NCBI GenBank assembly: GCA_019614645.1
Contig: JABWDB010000001.1
Location: 27,025,501-27,089,500 of the forward strand
From: Stratiolaelaps scimitus
Lineage: Eukaryota > Arthropoda > Arachnida > Mesostigmata > Laelapidae
DNA length: 64,000 bases
Direction of reading: 5' to 3'
The notes beneath the pieces are model-generated. The model did no database searches and was not told the origin of the DNA. It worked only from the letters and a program-made list of their open reading frames with translations. Of the stretch, positions 1 through 13,797 are shown one piece after another (within the stretch, counting starts at the first letter, position 1; each line of letters opens with the position of its first letter). The translations under genes were made by a program, and so were the position numbers.

Positions 1-314
1 AATAATAATAGTGAATTATATGTGTGCATGAGTTACGTGCGGTTGTCTTTATATTTATTGTCTCGCAGAGCAGCTGTGTTCTGTCAAGTTTATTAATTTG
101 CTCTAAATTTACTTCATGTTCTCTTTATTTCTGTTCATTTATTTTGTTTGAATACTGTAAGTGCTTTAGAATACGATTGAAGAAAATGTTCGGGTAAAAT
201 ATATCTTAAAGTGTAAATAATATATGTATATATATATATATATAGTGTCTTTTTGTCCTGTGATCCCCAACGAGGACGGTGCTGTGAATGTGAGTCAACA
301 ATTAATTACTCGTT

Positions 315-395
315 AGTGAGTTGGCGTGACCATGTGTGCCGGTGCCTCGCGTGACGGAGCAAATACCATCGGTTCGATTCCGTATGTGTGTATCA
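315..395 (+). repeat. Possible SINE head fragment
   Basis: A GTTGGCGTGACCATG stretch near 319 resembles the A-box region, and GGTTCGATTCC near 370 is a perfect B-box-like core. The separation of about 50 bases fits the SINE heads at 21.5 and 37.7 kb. The 3' body is not recognisable, so this may be a truncated copy or a tRNA-like coincidence. Confidence 0.35.
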
Positions 396-654
396 CCATT
401 CTTGAAATATCTGTTAGACTGTCGGTCTGACGTGTAAACGTGGGTTCCATCGAGGTATCTATTGGCTTAGCGAAACAGAGAGAAATATTTTTTGCCAACG
501 AGGCAAAAAGATGCGTTTCTCCCGCGAGCTTAATAAAATGAGGTTACAATAGCTAGAATACATAAAGATGCAGAACTACCAATAAAACCAAAATCATCTA
601 TCAATGACACAACAGGTTATTCAGTCCGTATATCTTCCGGGCTGACTCGACGCC

Positions 655-775
655 TTAAACGTTTAACGTCCACGGTACTGCTTTTGGCATTGCTTCGGAA
701 GGCAAACCCCTTTGAATGCAAATGTGCAATCGTGTGGATCGAATCCGTGCACCTGCCTGCTTTTGTAAGCTGTCC
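655..775 (-). repeat. tRNA-derived SINE copy, reverse orientation
   Basis: Read on the minus strand, this shows a B-box-like GATTCGATCC, then GATTGCACATTTGCATTC, GAAGCAATGCC, and a tail AGCAGTACCGTGGACGTTAA. The same order of blocks occurs at 37.7 kb and 21.6 kb, and the tail recurs at 41.3 kb. The A-box end is not clearly preserved. Confidence 0.6.
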
Positions 776-2232
776 CCTAGTCAGGAAAAGCGCGAATGAT
801 AGTTTTTTTTTTTAAAGAAAAGGGCAATATGGATTTAAGTTTCATTTAGGGTGAATATTCGGTTTTAATATTTGGCTAGATGCAAAATCGAGATATGGGC
901 ACGGGGACGCTATTAAATGAAGGAGAGAGAGATGGAGGAGGCGCTCAGTCGTCTCGCGACGAAATCTAATACGCTCTGAGTGTGAAAGTAGTGTCTTTGC
1001 ATCATCGTTGCGCGGTCTTCCTGTCAGAAGACAGCTCAAGCAGTGCTGCGTTCGAAAACCTAATCGTGGGCAACATGAGTCCCGAGGCGAACGACTTAAT
1101 CCGTCCGCACTTGGATTACTATAAGAACTGATATTCGGAAGCGCCCTGCTATACATCAGTGCTCTCGCATATCATAATGATTTATACTGTTCGATATACG
1201 AAAGTTGGTTAGCCAAGGACCCCTCGTGTTAGTTCTGGCGAATAACACAAAGATCACTGCGATTGGTGGCTCTATCCACGAACATTATCAATCACTATCG
1301 ACCTACATTAATTTAATTCGACAATCTGTTGCGCGCCCCGATCAAAAGAGAATTCGGTACATGCATCAAATAAATAAATACTCGATTTGTATATATATAT
1401 ATATATATATATCTATGTTACATCTATTCAATCGATGTCCCTGAAACAACATTGACCCTCAGGCATTAGTTAAGCGGAAATCGGCCATATCGCAGATTGT
1501 CAACGACGGCCATTTGCCCCAAGACCAACACTGGAGTTCTGCATATTTCCCGTATGGCCTATTACTGCGACTACCGAGAATACTTAATAATAACTGCGAA
1601 TTGCCAAGCACTTTTGGTGGTACTGCCTCTTCATTGTCAGCTGTTCGTTGGGGTCGTCCTCATCGACTACGTGTCACGTTGGTGTCCACCCACTGGGTCA
1701 CGCGATCCAGCGTGGCCCATAACCGTGCGATACTATCATGCCAGCTAACGGGATCCTGTAGCTGACAAGCGGAATAAGTGGCGGTGCCTACTCGATTGAT
1801 GTCGATCTAGCTTCTATTGTTGTTGTAGGTGTCGCTGTCGTCGTCATCGTTGTTGTTGCTGACTTTATCGTCGTTGGCGGAGCTAAGTGAGATTATTGCA
1901 TTGCGCCAGGCCAATACTGTACAGTATTGTCTTGATTCTGCCCTTGATACCACGGTTATCGTATGCAATTCGGTTCAGTTCAGCCTGTGTTCGAAGTAAC
2001 TATTTGTATAGGTTCGTCTTTGCTACGAATTCACGGCCGCGGCTGGATGACGACAGCACAGTTTAGTAAATAGCTCGTGAATTAGGCACGAGGTACCGAA
2101 GCAGCATCACTATGTCGGCATCGTTAACCAACGGCGCTGGCCGCCCATTCGTGAACAGTCGCACGAACATGGATAGGACACAAACATCGATGTGTGCGCC
2201 CAGCGCTAGTGGCAGCCATATGCAGCGAAAAC

Positions 2233-2778
2233 TCATGGCCATAAACGCCATTCGGAAAAAGGCTGCTGATAGTAGCCAGATTCACGCACTTCGTTAGGCC
2301 CCGACAGACAACAACGATAACAGCGACAACAGCCGGTGTAAGGATGCCGCGGTAGCATCAACAACAATTGGCCGGAAGGGGAAGGGTCGAGCAGAGTGAA
2401 ACCCAGGCATACGGCAAACGCCGCCAGCAGCAGCAGCAGCAGAAACTTCAGCAGCTTCCCAATGAACTTTGTCGCTGTGCCACCTCGTGTAGCCGTGTAA
2501 GCAGACGGGGGTGGGTGGAGAGCTTCATGACATGATGATGGCGCACTTACTTCAGTGGCAGTAACTTCGGTGGCAACAGTGGGCCAGTACTTGCCCCAAT
2601 GCCACTGTAGCTCAGCGCTAGCCGGGCGCGGTAGGAAATTCGGACTGACCGCTAAGCACCAACAGCCAGCAAAGCATTGCGTACTGCGGTGATTCGCGAT
2701 GAGAATGGCAGTCAAGCGAAGAGACGAACCACAGACGATTGGCGTAGCGATAGCAGTGCCAAATCTGACGTGACGCAT
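2233..2778 (-). CDS. Hypothetical ORF with one predicted membrane segment (weak)
   Basis: This is an uninterrupted 181-codon frame whose second half contains a leucine-rich hydrophobic stretch (KFLLLLLLAAFAVCLGF), then a short region with five cysteines ending in a stop at 2233. The leucines come from a CTG run, so repeat expansion can explain both the openness and the hydrophobicity. I recognise no family and see no convincing splice signals. It may be a first exon of a type II membrane protein or simply a chance frame in a GC-rich island. Confidence 0.18.
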   Translation of the reverse strand: MRHVRFGTAIATPIVCGSSLRLTAILIANHRSTQCFAGCWCLAVSPNFLPRPASAELQWHWGKYWPTVATEVTATEVSAPSSCHEALHPPPSAYTATRGGTATKFIGKLLKFLLLLLLAAFAVCLGFTLLDPSPSGQLLLMLPRHPYTGCCRCYRCCLSGPNEVRESGYYQQPFSEWRLWP

Positions 2779-4185
2779 CTGTGAGCAGTACTTGAGTTGT
2801 TGCTTTACCTCCCGGACGGATCCGAAACGAGGGGGATCTGCATCGGCTTCTGGAGGCGTTCGTGTTGATTTCCACCAGTTGGGGGTTTATCATCTCACTC
2901 ATTTCGCTGGAACGTTTCTCGGCCCATCCATCTGCCGGCGGAGGAAGTCGTCAGGCTGGAGTCGTAGCCCCGGACCTGATGTGGATTTCTGGAAGATGTT
3001 AAGAGGACTGATGGCCGCTCCCTCCGCATGTTACGACCGTCTTTCGTGCTTGGCGTTGAGTGCTGTTGGGTAGAAGCTTCATGAGTGCTCATGTTGTGGT
3101 AGTGCGTTCATAGTACAAGTGCGTTCTTACTGCAAGGTCCTTTTGGAATCGAATAGTACGATGACTGTATGCGGGCCCTGGAGTGCGAGGCCTCACAGCA
3201 GATGTTCAACCACCATACTCGTTACGTAATTGCCTGTCAAATACGGAACGTCAAAGAGAGACAGGTGCTTTGACGAGTGTTAGTCTCGTGTGAGCGCGGT
3301 GTGGTAATACCTATGAGATGTAAGGAACTACTGCGACTCGGTCACTTTTCCGATATGGTGAAACCACAGACAAATGTCTGCTGTAAGAGTAGCGCCAACA
3401 AAACGAATGACTCATTACACAGGTGTGAAAGATTAGCCAGGAGAACATTGTTATTCTAGACAGATTCAGTGTGTTACGTACTAACTCTGGTTGTGGAGAT
3501 ACTGCAACAACGGGAATGCGTTTTTTTGCCACTCAAAGTTCTCACAAGGATAATTAATGCAACGATTCAATCAACCAATAACTTACTCAGTTCGCACGCC
3601 TATGCTGTCCGGGCCAGGTCAACAAGGTAAATCTTATCAACACCTACGATAGTGTAGGCGTCAACGAGAACATAAACGCGGTTGTACCCGATAGGGTCAG
3701 CAGCACGAATTAGGCAACCTGATTAAAATAGTAGTTTGCTTCATATAACTGTACGATATAAGAGACATAGCGCATTTCGAGCTTGATGTTAAAGCTCGCA
3801 CACGAAACAGTGTGCATTGAATAGAATTAAGAGCTCCCTATAGGACTAAATTAATTAGCTGACCTATTAGAATCTCTGATTAACGCCAATAGCCAGTATA
3901 TTCTTCATGTATTATTCCAGTCTCGATGTCCAGTAAGCCTGTTTAACTAGTGTCAAGCTAACACGCCTGTTTAGCGACCTCGTAATCGTTAGGCGTAATG
4001 ACACACGTTTCTCCGATCTGTAGATGAAGCAGCAGTCCAACCATACGCTCCTCCGCCATCCAGCGCCAATCAGCGTCAAGAACGAGAAATTCGATAGCGT
4101 CGCGACGTCGAACCGGCTGATGTCAATAGAGAATGAAAATGATGACCCGTGATAAAATGTATGAACTATGGAGGATTTTAGTGTA

Positions 4186-4191
<6 letters not shown>

Positions 4192-4255
<64 letters not shown>
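4192..4255. repeat. AT dinucleotide microsatellite
   Basis: About 32 uninterrupted AT units, the longest pure microsatellite in the window. Confidence 0.95.
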
Positions 4256-4256
<1 letters not shown>

Positions 4257-7173
4257 CGATATAGGATATATGCCGATGACGAGCGTACGCGGGTCGAATT
4301 CCCGAACGACTGATGATGTTTACAAATGCCAATAGACATTGGACGTTACGTCGCCGACATTGTTTCGATAATTTACCTGTCCCCGCGGAGGTGAACACAG
4401 ACGAGTTTGAGACTACAACCTCGATCACTATTTAGAAAGTGACCACCACGAAACAAAGGCGGAGAGAAGACCAGAGGTCTACGTAAATAGGTTCGGGCTG
4501 CAAAGCAGGATTACAGTTGGATAAGGCGCACAATACGATTTGTTCCTGGCTAAGTTTCTCTGATTGGACATTGCTATCGTGATGCCGCGACGTTCCATAG
4601 ATGGAATCGTTCTAGTGTCGTATAGTTTTTTTCAATCAGGTACAGCCCTGGTTCTGCCTTGGTTATATTTATATAGCATCATCAAGCCATAGCCACAACA
4701 TTTGACAAGCGTCGCGCTGGCGAGCACATAGTTAGTTTAAACCACAAGGAAAAACGAGTCAGGGAGATAAGATATAATATATATAGAGAGAGAAAGAGAG
4801 GTGAATATGTAAAATAAAAAAAATGTATAATATTTCTGGACTGTGGACCGGATGAGCGAGAACCTATTTTCGAGCATCACGACATGACTCGATTTAGATC
4901 CCAAGCCGCATGTGTTTAAGAGGAAATATGGTAATTTGCACATATATGCATATATGATCGAGTCGACGTGAAGCCTTCTTCGCTTGGTTGGTTTGTCCTG
5001 TGGCGAAGTCGCATCGACCGAATGAAGGTCCACAGACGGCGGACGCCGAGCAACTGAAACTAAACAAAGCTTCATTGACACTAGTGTATGCGAGCGGCGC
5101 GCGAGTTGCCTCCTGTTGCGTCCCAACACAGCCACTGAAACTAACGGGAAGCTTATGGGATAAAGCCGATTTCATTCGGTGCGAATAGTCTACTGATGGA
5201 ACCATGAACGATTCGCTGTATCAGCGTTTCGAGGGGCTTGTCACAATGACAACGAGGGCTCATAACTACGATTCACCGATATTTGTTTTATTTTAACGCA
5301 CTCAAATATCTAGTTGAGTTATTTTTGTTAATTAAAACGTTATTAACTCGCTATCTAAGCGGACATGAATGTCAGCAGCAAGTAATACAGCTAACGCGGA
5401 TATTAAATAGTTTCGTGGTCATGCAACAGTGTTCGTTGTATATATTGATTATGATTGTGTGTCTTAAAATGCGTTTCGTGCTTGATAAGTTACATTATAC
5501 AATACAAGTCCACCTTTATTATGGTACATTATTATCTCAGTGGGCGGGATAATATTATTAGTTAGCCTCTGTTTATTTGTATATATTTTTGAATATGTTA
5601 CACTTTTTATTTGTTTTTTTTTCTGTAATTCGACATCTGCTACCATCCCTCTGCAGCTGAAGGATCGTGGTGCCCTGGTGATTCTATTCCTCGAGATTTT
5701 ACATATCTAACTCCTACGCGGCTTAAGGATCGGTTTTGTGCGTGTTTCATTATCTGGACGTCTCATCAGTTTTATCCTTTCTGAAATACGGAGAATCACA
5801 TAACCGTAGAGAAAATAGAGCTTGGGTAATACCGATGAACGAAAGAGCCTGAAATCATATTCGGCCCGTTTGATTGCGAAATAGCGAGAAATAGTGTTGC
5901 ACACACGCGATGTTGCAGAGTCGACTGTTCGAATGATAGGTTCAGAAATCTTCGAGTTTAGGGTTTCGATCTAGCGTCTTGAAATGACAAATCTGTTGGA
6001 ATGGTGGCGATACTGAAACAGTATGAAATCGTTTATTTGCCCATTGTTGTGTATTATCGAGGTGTAGTTCCGCAAGCGTAAGGTTCCTTTGAGTAACCGC
6101 TGCATGCACTTCGAGGTTGTGTGCAATGAGTTAGTGTGTTACAGTCTTTTGGACGGTCTCCTTTATGTCAACGCCGAAAGTCGAAACAAAGGCAGACGCA
6201 AGACAGCACGCTTGAGGAACTCCAGAAGAGGCTGGGCCACTTCAAACAAGGGTGTCGTTTATTCTTACTGTAAACGCACCTGCCATGTGGATACAATCCA
6301 ATTAGCGCTATTCGATGTATTATATAAAACACGAAGCGTGGAGAACTTACCGATGAGTTTTGTGACATTGACTCTGTCGAACGCTCGAGAGAAAAATTGA
6401 TTGAAATACAAATGAGAGAAATAGGGCTTTGCATCATTGAAACGAAGCTGAGACTCGTGTCACGTACCTTTAGCTATAATAGTTGATGCTATTAAAATGA
6501 CGAGACTTTCGGTTTCGAAGGAAACTGAATCCCTATTTACCTATAGCTAATTAAGGTACACGGTGCTAATTAAGCGTTCTCCTCTGTACGGGCTCATATA
6601 GACGGTCGGGGCAGAGCTGAGAGTGTTCTCCACGTTTCTCAAACCAAACAGATGACTTATCATCGGGCGCGTGCCATTGACTGCTTGCCACGCTAGAGAC
6701 AGTTGCGGATGTGTTGTATTCATCCGTGTATAATTTGTTCACACCGTCGGTTGCAATCTTCGCTGCGATCTATAAGAGTGTGATATTACATTATTAAGCA
6801 TATCGTGCACAAGTGCGCACGAATATAGGGTGTGTTCGTAGCAACTCGTCCATGGCACTCCTGGTTGAACCCATGGTTCAAATCTAGTTGAAACTCCGTG
6901 GGGTTATTGTCCAATCCTTCAAATTCATCAGTGAGAATGAGTCGCTCAGGTGCAGTGACGAAGAATCTCTATAAGTGATCATCATTGACAGTGCGAAGAG
7001 GAAAAAATACGCTACACGCAGTGCTCATAGTACTCCACAAAGCGCGAGAACTTTTCGTTTATATTGACGCGTACTGAATAATAATTCCCAGTTTACTGCG
7101 CCTAAATTGGCACATTCACCACCCTAAACTCCCTTCTTAAAGTTAGTGTAGAGAACTATTGTCGATGTCTCTT

Positions 7174-7199
7174 GTTATTATTATTATTATTATTATTAT
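7174..7199. repeat. ATT trinucleotide microsatellite
   Basis: About eight to nine TTA/ATT units in AT-rich DNA. Confidence 0.9.
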
Positions 7200-10100
7200 G
7201 ATTATTATAATTATGCTGCAATAGAAATGACAAACATATTAATCTATATGTCTGTACAACATGTTGGCAGAGCATTGTACATGTTTAGTCGTTTCTACAT
7301 TGCGCGCATCAAAGGATACATTGCAACAAAAATAACATAAATCACCGATGAATTCGGCTAAGTTACCTTATTAACGCTGTTATCTGGTTTGCCATCATCA
7401 CATGTTTCCGCACTTAGATTGAAAATCTATAATAAGGACGATCACATTCCCACTGATTTGGGTATTTGATTCACATGAGCACACACAATTATGACGTTAA
7501 TAACATTCAAGCAATGTCACCATGCGTAACAGATTCTATCCCCCGGTTAGGGCTACAGCGTTTGCTGATTTCCACTCTCGATGGCTCACAGCGACTGGTG
7601 CTCCAACTTCGCCCTACGAAGATCGCTGACGGAGCAATGAGCGCTACAATGTCGGAACGGAGCCTGTCAAACCTGTTTTTGCAAACATCTGTTAAATTGA
7701 TGCGACATTGATACTGTCATAGGATAGGCTGTCATACCTGAGTGACATTCGATTTAAGGTGTCGCTACCACGGGTGTATGGCATTGCTTACATATATGGT
7801 GTTCACGCTTGACTAGGACCGTAGTAGGTACACAACACCAAATTGCATTTTCAGTGAGGGAGTGTCCGCCTTTAGTTTTGAATCTGGCTATCCGTAGTCA
7901 TCTTCTTCTTCACCTTGGGGGGCCAGTTTCAAAGGGGACATACGTATTGAAGAAGGATTTCCTCGTGGGACGTTCGCCTGGTGACTACTTTCATTATATT
8001 GTCTACACGCCAATGCGTTCTTCACCTCATTGGTCGATAGTCGTAAGTCGTACCCGCGTGTGCAGCAACTTTTGGAAGAGCCCCTTTCAGAGCGAAATCG
8101 CTCGCTGGTTTCAACTTTCTGGACTGGTTCGAACGTTGAATTGCCCTATGGTCAACGGACTGCATCAATGATCTTTTTGTGAAGACCGCTCACAAAAGGT
8201 CGCGAGCCTTCTGCACCGACAATCCTTTACACGTTCTGGAACCATTCTGTTCGACAAACTGATCCGTACAGCAGCTGAGCCCCTGGCTAACAGACGAACT
8301 TCGTGTAGCGTTTCTGCAGTAATGATATCAACAGCTTCCTGCATCTCGCTGTCGAGCTATATAATGCTAACGTTTGAACATTATTCCACCGCCGTTTGTG
8401 ATATTGAACGATCTGGAAATGTGACCGTACGAAGTCATTTCCAACAACAAGATACTCAAGTTGTAGGAGACAGATCCTTGTGTTTAAAGGTCTACGAGTG
8501 CACCTGTGCACGTTCTTTTTCCGGTATCGGGCGGCGTCTTCTAAACAGGTAGAGCGATATCTTGTCAAGGTTCACCCGCATAAACGCGTTCACTTTTACT
8601 CGACGGTGTCTCTCATCCCTGCCATGTCGCTCATGGCTGTCATGTCGGCATGGATAATCTGCTCAGGTAGTCAGTCCTTCTCTAGATTCTTTGCGTCCAC
8701 GAAAGTGCGGGCTGCTTTGGCTAGTTGGCCGGTGACGCACTTTACCCTATTCGCAGTTATCTCGGCCGCCGGTTATCATACAGCGTCCATCGGGGACAAG
8801 GGCTCTGATCAAAGTCCGCTTGCAGCCGCTAGTGTGCCACGGTGGGCGTCACGAAACGTCGAACAGTGAAATGTTCGACATTTCACCGCACCTCCTCCAT
8901 CGGCAGTACTCTGGTTACCGGCTCTCGAGCTTCGTACGTCTTCTTCTGGACCATTGGCTAGCGCGGTACTTCATGCGGTCGAACTTTCAGTGTCGACAAC
9001 AAATGCGCATATAGGTCCACCTTTTAGCTTCGCCGGCCAACACGGACGCCAACTGATATCTCTTCCAGTTGTTTCCCCCCGTCTCTTAAGCATGGAGTGC
9101 CCTAACGCTGAAAAGCTGGTTGGCCGTTTTTGTACTCGATTCAACCCGAATCGACGCGACGGACATACGAGATACAGAGTACTATTGTCCACTGCGGCCA
9201 ACGGTACGCGTGATGCAGCCGGCAAGAACCTTGCGCGAGGCGAGACATGTGGAGGCGTGGACTTTGAGCTGGTCATAGTTTGGCAGATTTCTGTGATTCA
9301 CTGCATTCGAATGGAGGGAACAACGTGGCGAATATGCCTTGTTGTTAGTTCCGGTTATTCTTTCGATTAAGCAGAAGCTAAGTAATCGTCGCGACTAAGT
9401 CCACCCCTTGAAAACGAAACTTGTTTTGATTACGCCTGTCAGTTATTCGACAATAAATTCCTTAAATTTCGTGCATCGCGAATGCGTGAGTCAGTAGACG
9501 CCGGCATTGTTAAACCTATTTAATACAACGATGTCGGGTGCATCGATTTCATCCCAGCTGAGATAACGGGCACGGACAGAATCAGCTGAAGTAATCACAG
9601 TGATAGGGCTTATTGTTGAAATCGAGGCTCACTTGCTCGAGGCTGTTCGCTTAAACTGAAGTTAAACATTACCAATAAATGAAGCTCCCCACCCGCTTTT
9701 GACCGCCGAAGGCTGAACCCGGTGCCGGTATTTTCCACAATTCACTATCCGCACTGACGACTAGTAACGAATCGTTGTTGCATCTCTTTACCAAAACCCG
9801 GACGATTTCGCAGAGAACAACACAGCACGCTCCACAGGCCTGAGTCAATTACTCTGTTGTCATCGTAGGTGGCGGCGTCAGGCTCTTCGCACCTCGCGTA
9901 TCACGTCATGGGTATTAAAATGCACTTCATCACCACTTGACTTGAACCACTCGCTGCTGGCAGTTGCCCGGCAGTAGACGACAAGTGTCATTTGGTGAGT
10001 CACCCTGACATCCTCTGGTTGTGTCAGCGAGCGAACAGAGTCACAAATCTCCAAGCCAATACCCGAGCTGATTTCAGATTGTCACTTATGTAAGCTGGCT

Positions 10101-12559
10101 AACTCAATCGAATGTACACTTATGTATTATTAGTGTTAGTATAATTTTCTCCCCTAAAAAAAAAGTGTTATTATAATCCACGTCATCCACGTCAACCCTG
10201 CACTGGATCGGCCCACTTTCATGGAGATTGGAATGTCTCTGGTGGTGTCCGCGCGTTTGAAGAAAATTGTCTCCTCTAAAAAAAAGTATTATTATAATTA
10301 TTATCATTAATAAAGAGTTTTTAACAAATGTTCGTAGCTTATTGGCGTCTTGGCACCCTGTACCACTTTCGATAAATGGCATTGACATGTTACCGTGTTA
10401 CCGTAGGCCCATTTATCTAGCTAATATGACCTTTCAAATTCGTCCATTGTTTCAGAGTGTCCAGAGTGTGGCGCTGCTTCAGTTTATAAGAGAACTTCCT
10501 ATTATAACGGGCATTGAGCCACTACGGGGTAATCTAATACTTTCACTATAGAGGAGATGCCCAGAGGCTGCATTCGTCTAGGGCCCGTCAACATCGAACA
10601 AAATGCTCGATGAGAACTGTACGGTTTCGATAGCCCCTGCACTTCATACGTACGACATATCGGCTCGTCGATACAATGAGGCTATTCTCTTGTAATAATA
10701 ATAGTAATAATAATAATAATAGTAGTTGCCTTCTTGGAATAGCAGCGGAGAGGATGAAAATTAGATATTAGGTAACGCGAAATTGTACAACCGTCTGAGC
10801 CGATCGCCCCGCGGATCCATTGACACAGACTCGATGTTGTATTAATTTGATTCGAGGTTGCCAATAGTGCTAGCCGTGTCCCTAGGCGCAAACGTCTTAA
10901 TCCGGTGTTATCATGACAATGATCTCGAGTGCATTCTATACCACACGGTAAGTTTGACGAAAGTAGTTCTCCTGGACGGATATCTCGCATGCAGAGGTCA
11001 CTAGTGCGGGTATAGAGCAAGGAAGCGCGCCAGAATTCGAATTCCAAATCGAAATTCGCAGTTTTTGCAACGACTGAATCTTAATTAGCAGCCAAGAGGA
11101 GATGGCTGTGAGTGTGTTGCGCAGCTTTCACCTGGACTACCCTGAAGCATGTTTACATTCGACAAAATCGATGACCTTGTTCTACCGTGTGCATCTACCG
11201 TACAGTGGTGCAACGCGTCAATCTCGGCCCCCACCCGTTGTTAATAAGCAATTTCTAGATCGGTGGCTCACAGCGTCGTAAATACGCCGATACCTCTTAG
11301 TGGCTTACTGTAGTGGTGCTTAACGATCTGTCATGGTTCGCTGACTGAACCAAAAGAAATCTGTTCCGCGTAACCTTGAGCGGTTCCGATAGATTTGCAT
11401 TCGGGGTGGAAATCGTCAAGCAGATGTCACCGACGGATTAATTTTTTTCACTGACTGATGTATTGAACTCTTCTGCCGCTGCTTCCTTTATATATTTATG
11501 TACGATTTGGTGTATTGCAGTGGTGTCTCGGTATACCCAATCGAGTAGTGGACGATCTGGGGGGCTTTGGCTTTTTGTGTTTCGCTCTCTCCAGTTGCGT
11601 TTTGGGCAAACTGCGCTACTGTGGGGGTGTTGTTACGCTTGAGCACGGACGCAGGGAGCGGCAAGGTCTTTCTGAGTTGTGTGTAGTGAGCAGTCCAAGT
11701 TGTGGTCGACTTTACTGAAAATGAGTCCAATAAGGTGTTCTGCATTTTGTTGGCTGCTATGAGGGGTTCTCGCGAGGAGTTCTTCTGTGTCACAAGAAGA
11801 GAACGAATATAGCCATGGTGGCAGTAGTAGTTGTAGTAACATTATACGAACATAGCATGTCGTCTAAACAGTTCGCGTCCAATTATCATGATGGCCATGT
11901 GCGTTATGGATGGTCATGTCAAATGACGACTGCTGCGCGTTACAAGCTCATGAATCACGTCAACGTGCGGACAATCGGTAGCAATAGGAATTCGTTAGAT
12001 GCGCTCAATCTGCGTGTTTTGCAAGGACTTTCGTTTTTGGCTGGCCTCCAGCCTTCCATGCCCTTCTCCTGTAAGAACCCTTTCCGTACCTATCCGTGTG
12101 TCAGTATCATGAGAAAATGACGGGAAGAAAATCCACACCTTGCCGAAGCTATGGCAGGCCTGACCCTAAAGCCTGATACATATCCCACTACCGGTCTATT
12201 TAGCCAGTGTCTCTGGGCACTGTGGCAAAGACAGGATGTTAATTTTGCTAATAATTCGAGAGTTCTGATTCCGCCGTATCATCGATACACTGCCGACAGA
12301 CTGCGCCGAAACGACATAACGGTTCTCTATTCTCGCCACTATCAATGGAAGAGTACAAGCAAACATATTAGTAAATCAATCTCTCGACCATTTTTTTCTC
12401 AGTCCGTGTCGTGAGAAACCTCGATATGACAGCCAGTGCACACCACAATGTCTACCACGAACCGCTGGTCTATCATACACTGCAAATACGGGAAGTGCCA
12501 TGGGTATGTAAGGGTGCTATACTCTGAGAGTTTCCGTAATGAGAATACTGTTGTATTGT

Positions 12560-13766
12560 AGTCCCCGTCCAATCATCGTCATTATCGTTGCCGTCAACGG
12601 CGTTCAAGGCGCGTCGTTCCCCGCAGCAGCAGCAGCAGCAGCATGACCGCCGCAGACGATATTAGAACGAGAGAAATTATTCCCTGCCACAGAGAAGTCT
12701 CCCGGCTTCGCTCCCTACACGAAGACTTCTAGATTTATATTGTCAAAGTACCATTGACAGACAGAGATTGGTGTCTCTCTGCCAGTTTGGCGTCTATGCT
12801 GGGCGTGCGTATCTGTTTGTGTCTGTGTGTTCCCGCGTCAAGCGTCTTGAAGAGGTTGTCGGTATGGACATGATGACATGTCGCGTTTTCGGTGGCGACT
12901 TGCCTGCCGCACGGCAGAGAGAGAGAGAGAGACACGCAGGCGGGCTCGACTCTATCGGGACCCTATCGCCATATCGTCGTTGTAGCATCGCTGTCAGCGC
13001 GAGCTGTTCAGTTCGACGAACTATTGCACGAATCGACGCTTCAACGCTCAGTCGTTGCCGGGCTGTTGCCGCCTCTCTTTCTCTCTCTTCTCTATCGCGT
13101 TCATCGTCTCCTTCCTGTGTTCTGTTGTACGCTCATCGCTTACTACGACAGACTGCATTCAATTGCTTTTGAAAAGGCTCCGCCGAGACTGGACTCGAGC
13201 GCATACTGACACAGCGAACGATCGATGTCGCGCGGCAGCTAACGCTGTTACGCAGGCGGCGGCAGCGGCGGCGGCGGCATTCTATACGCAGCTGATCTAG
13301 CTACGGCTACTGAGCAAACGACGGAGCGCTAGCGGTGATGTCGACCACAAGCAAACGGAAAACTGCGCAAATTGCGCCACGCTAGGGGACGCTGCACGCA
13401 CAGCGTGCCACTGCATGCCGCATCACCACTAGTGCTATTCTACCGCGGCCAGCATACGAGAGATCGGGGTACGTCCGTGGCGCCATCTCGGTGTTGACTC
13501 CCTCGAAGAGCACAGATCCATAATGACACACCATACAACGTGGACCCGTTCGGCGAAGAATCGCCATTCTCACCGTATGCGGAAAATAAAGCACATGCTG
13601 CTGCGGGGAGATTCGTGGAGACAATGAATGACTCGACAGCATTCGATTCTAGAGAGCACTCCCAAGTTTGCTTTCTTACACCAGCCCCCGACCGAGAGAG
13701 CAACTACTCGACAGTGAGCAATCGTCGTCGCCGTCCATTGTCGAGATCCACTACCGGGCAAAAATG

Positions 13767-13797
<31 letters not shown>

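Larger units (their letters stand above)
1..12559. other. Intergenic or intronic stretch with no defensible gene
   Basis: The region is mostly AT-rich with frequent stops in all frames. Besides microsatellites, a SINE copy near 655-775 and a possible SINE head near 315-395, the only notable items are moderately GC-rich islands near 2.1-3.1 kb and 8.5-9.3 kb with ORFs of 90-180 codons. None shows a domain I recognise. A minus-strand ORF at 2233-2778 with a strongly hydrophobic segment is listed separately. Confidence 0.4.

Noticed and set aside
4285..4310. GGGTCGAATTCCC, resembling a B box
   Set aside because: No cloverleaf can be formed with the flanks and there is no A box at the right distance; the motif is partly palindromic by itself.
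8971..9276. Minus-strand frame with a VVDTESS stretch like a retropepsin active site
   Set aside because: The key glycine after D-T is missing, flanks do not resemble gag or reverse transcriptase, and the frame stops right after; too weak to call a retroelement.
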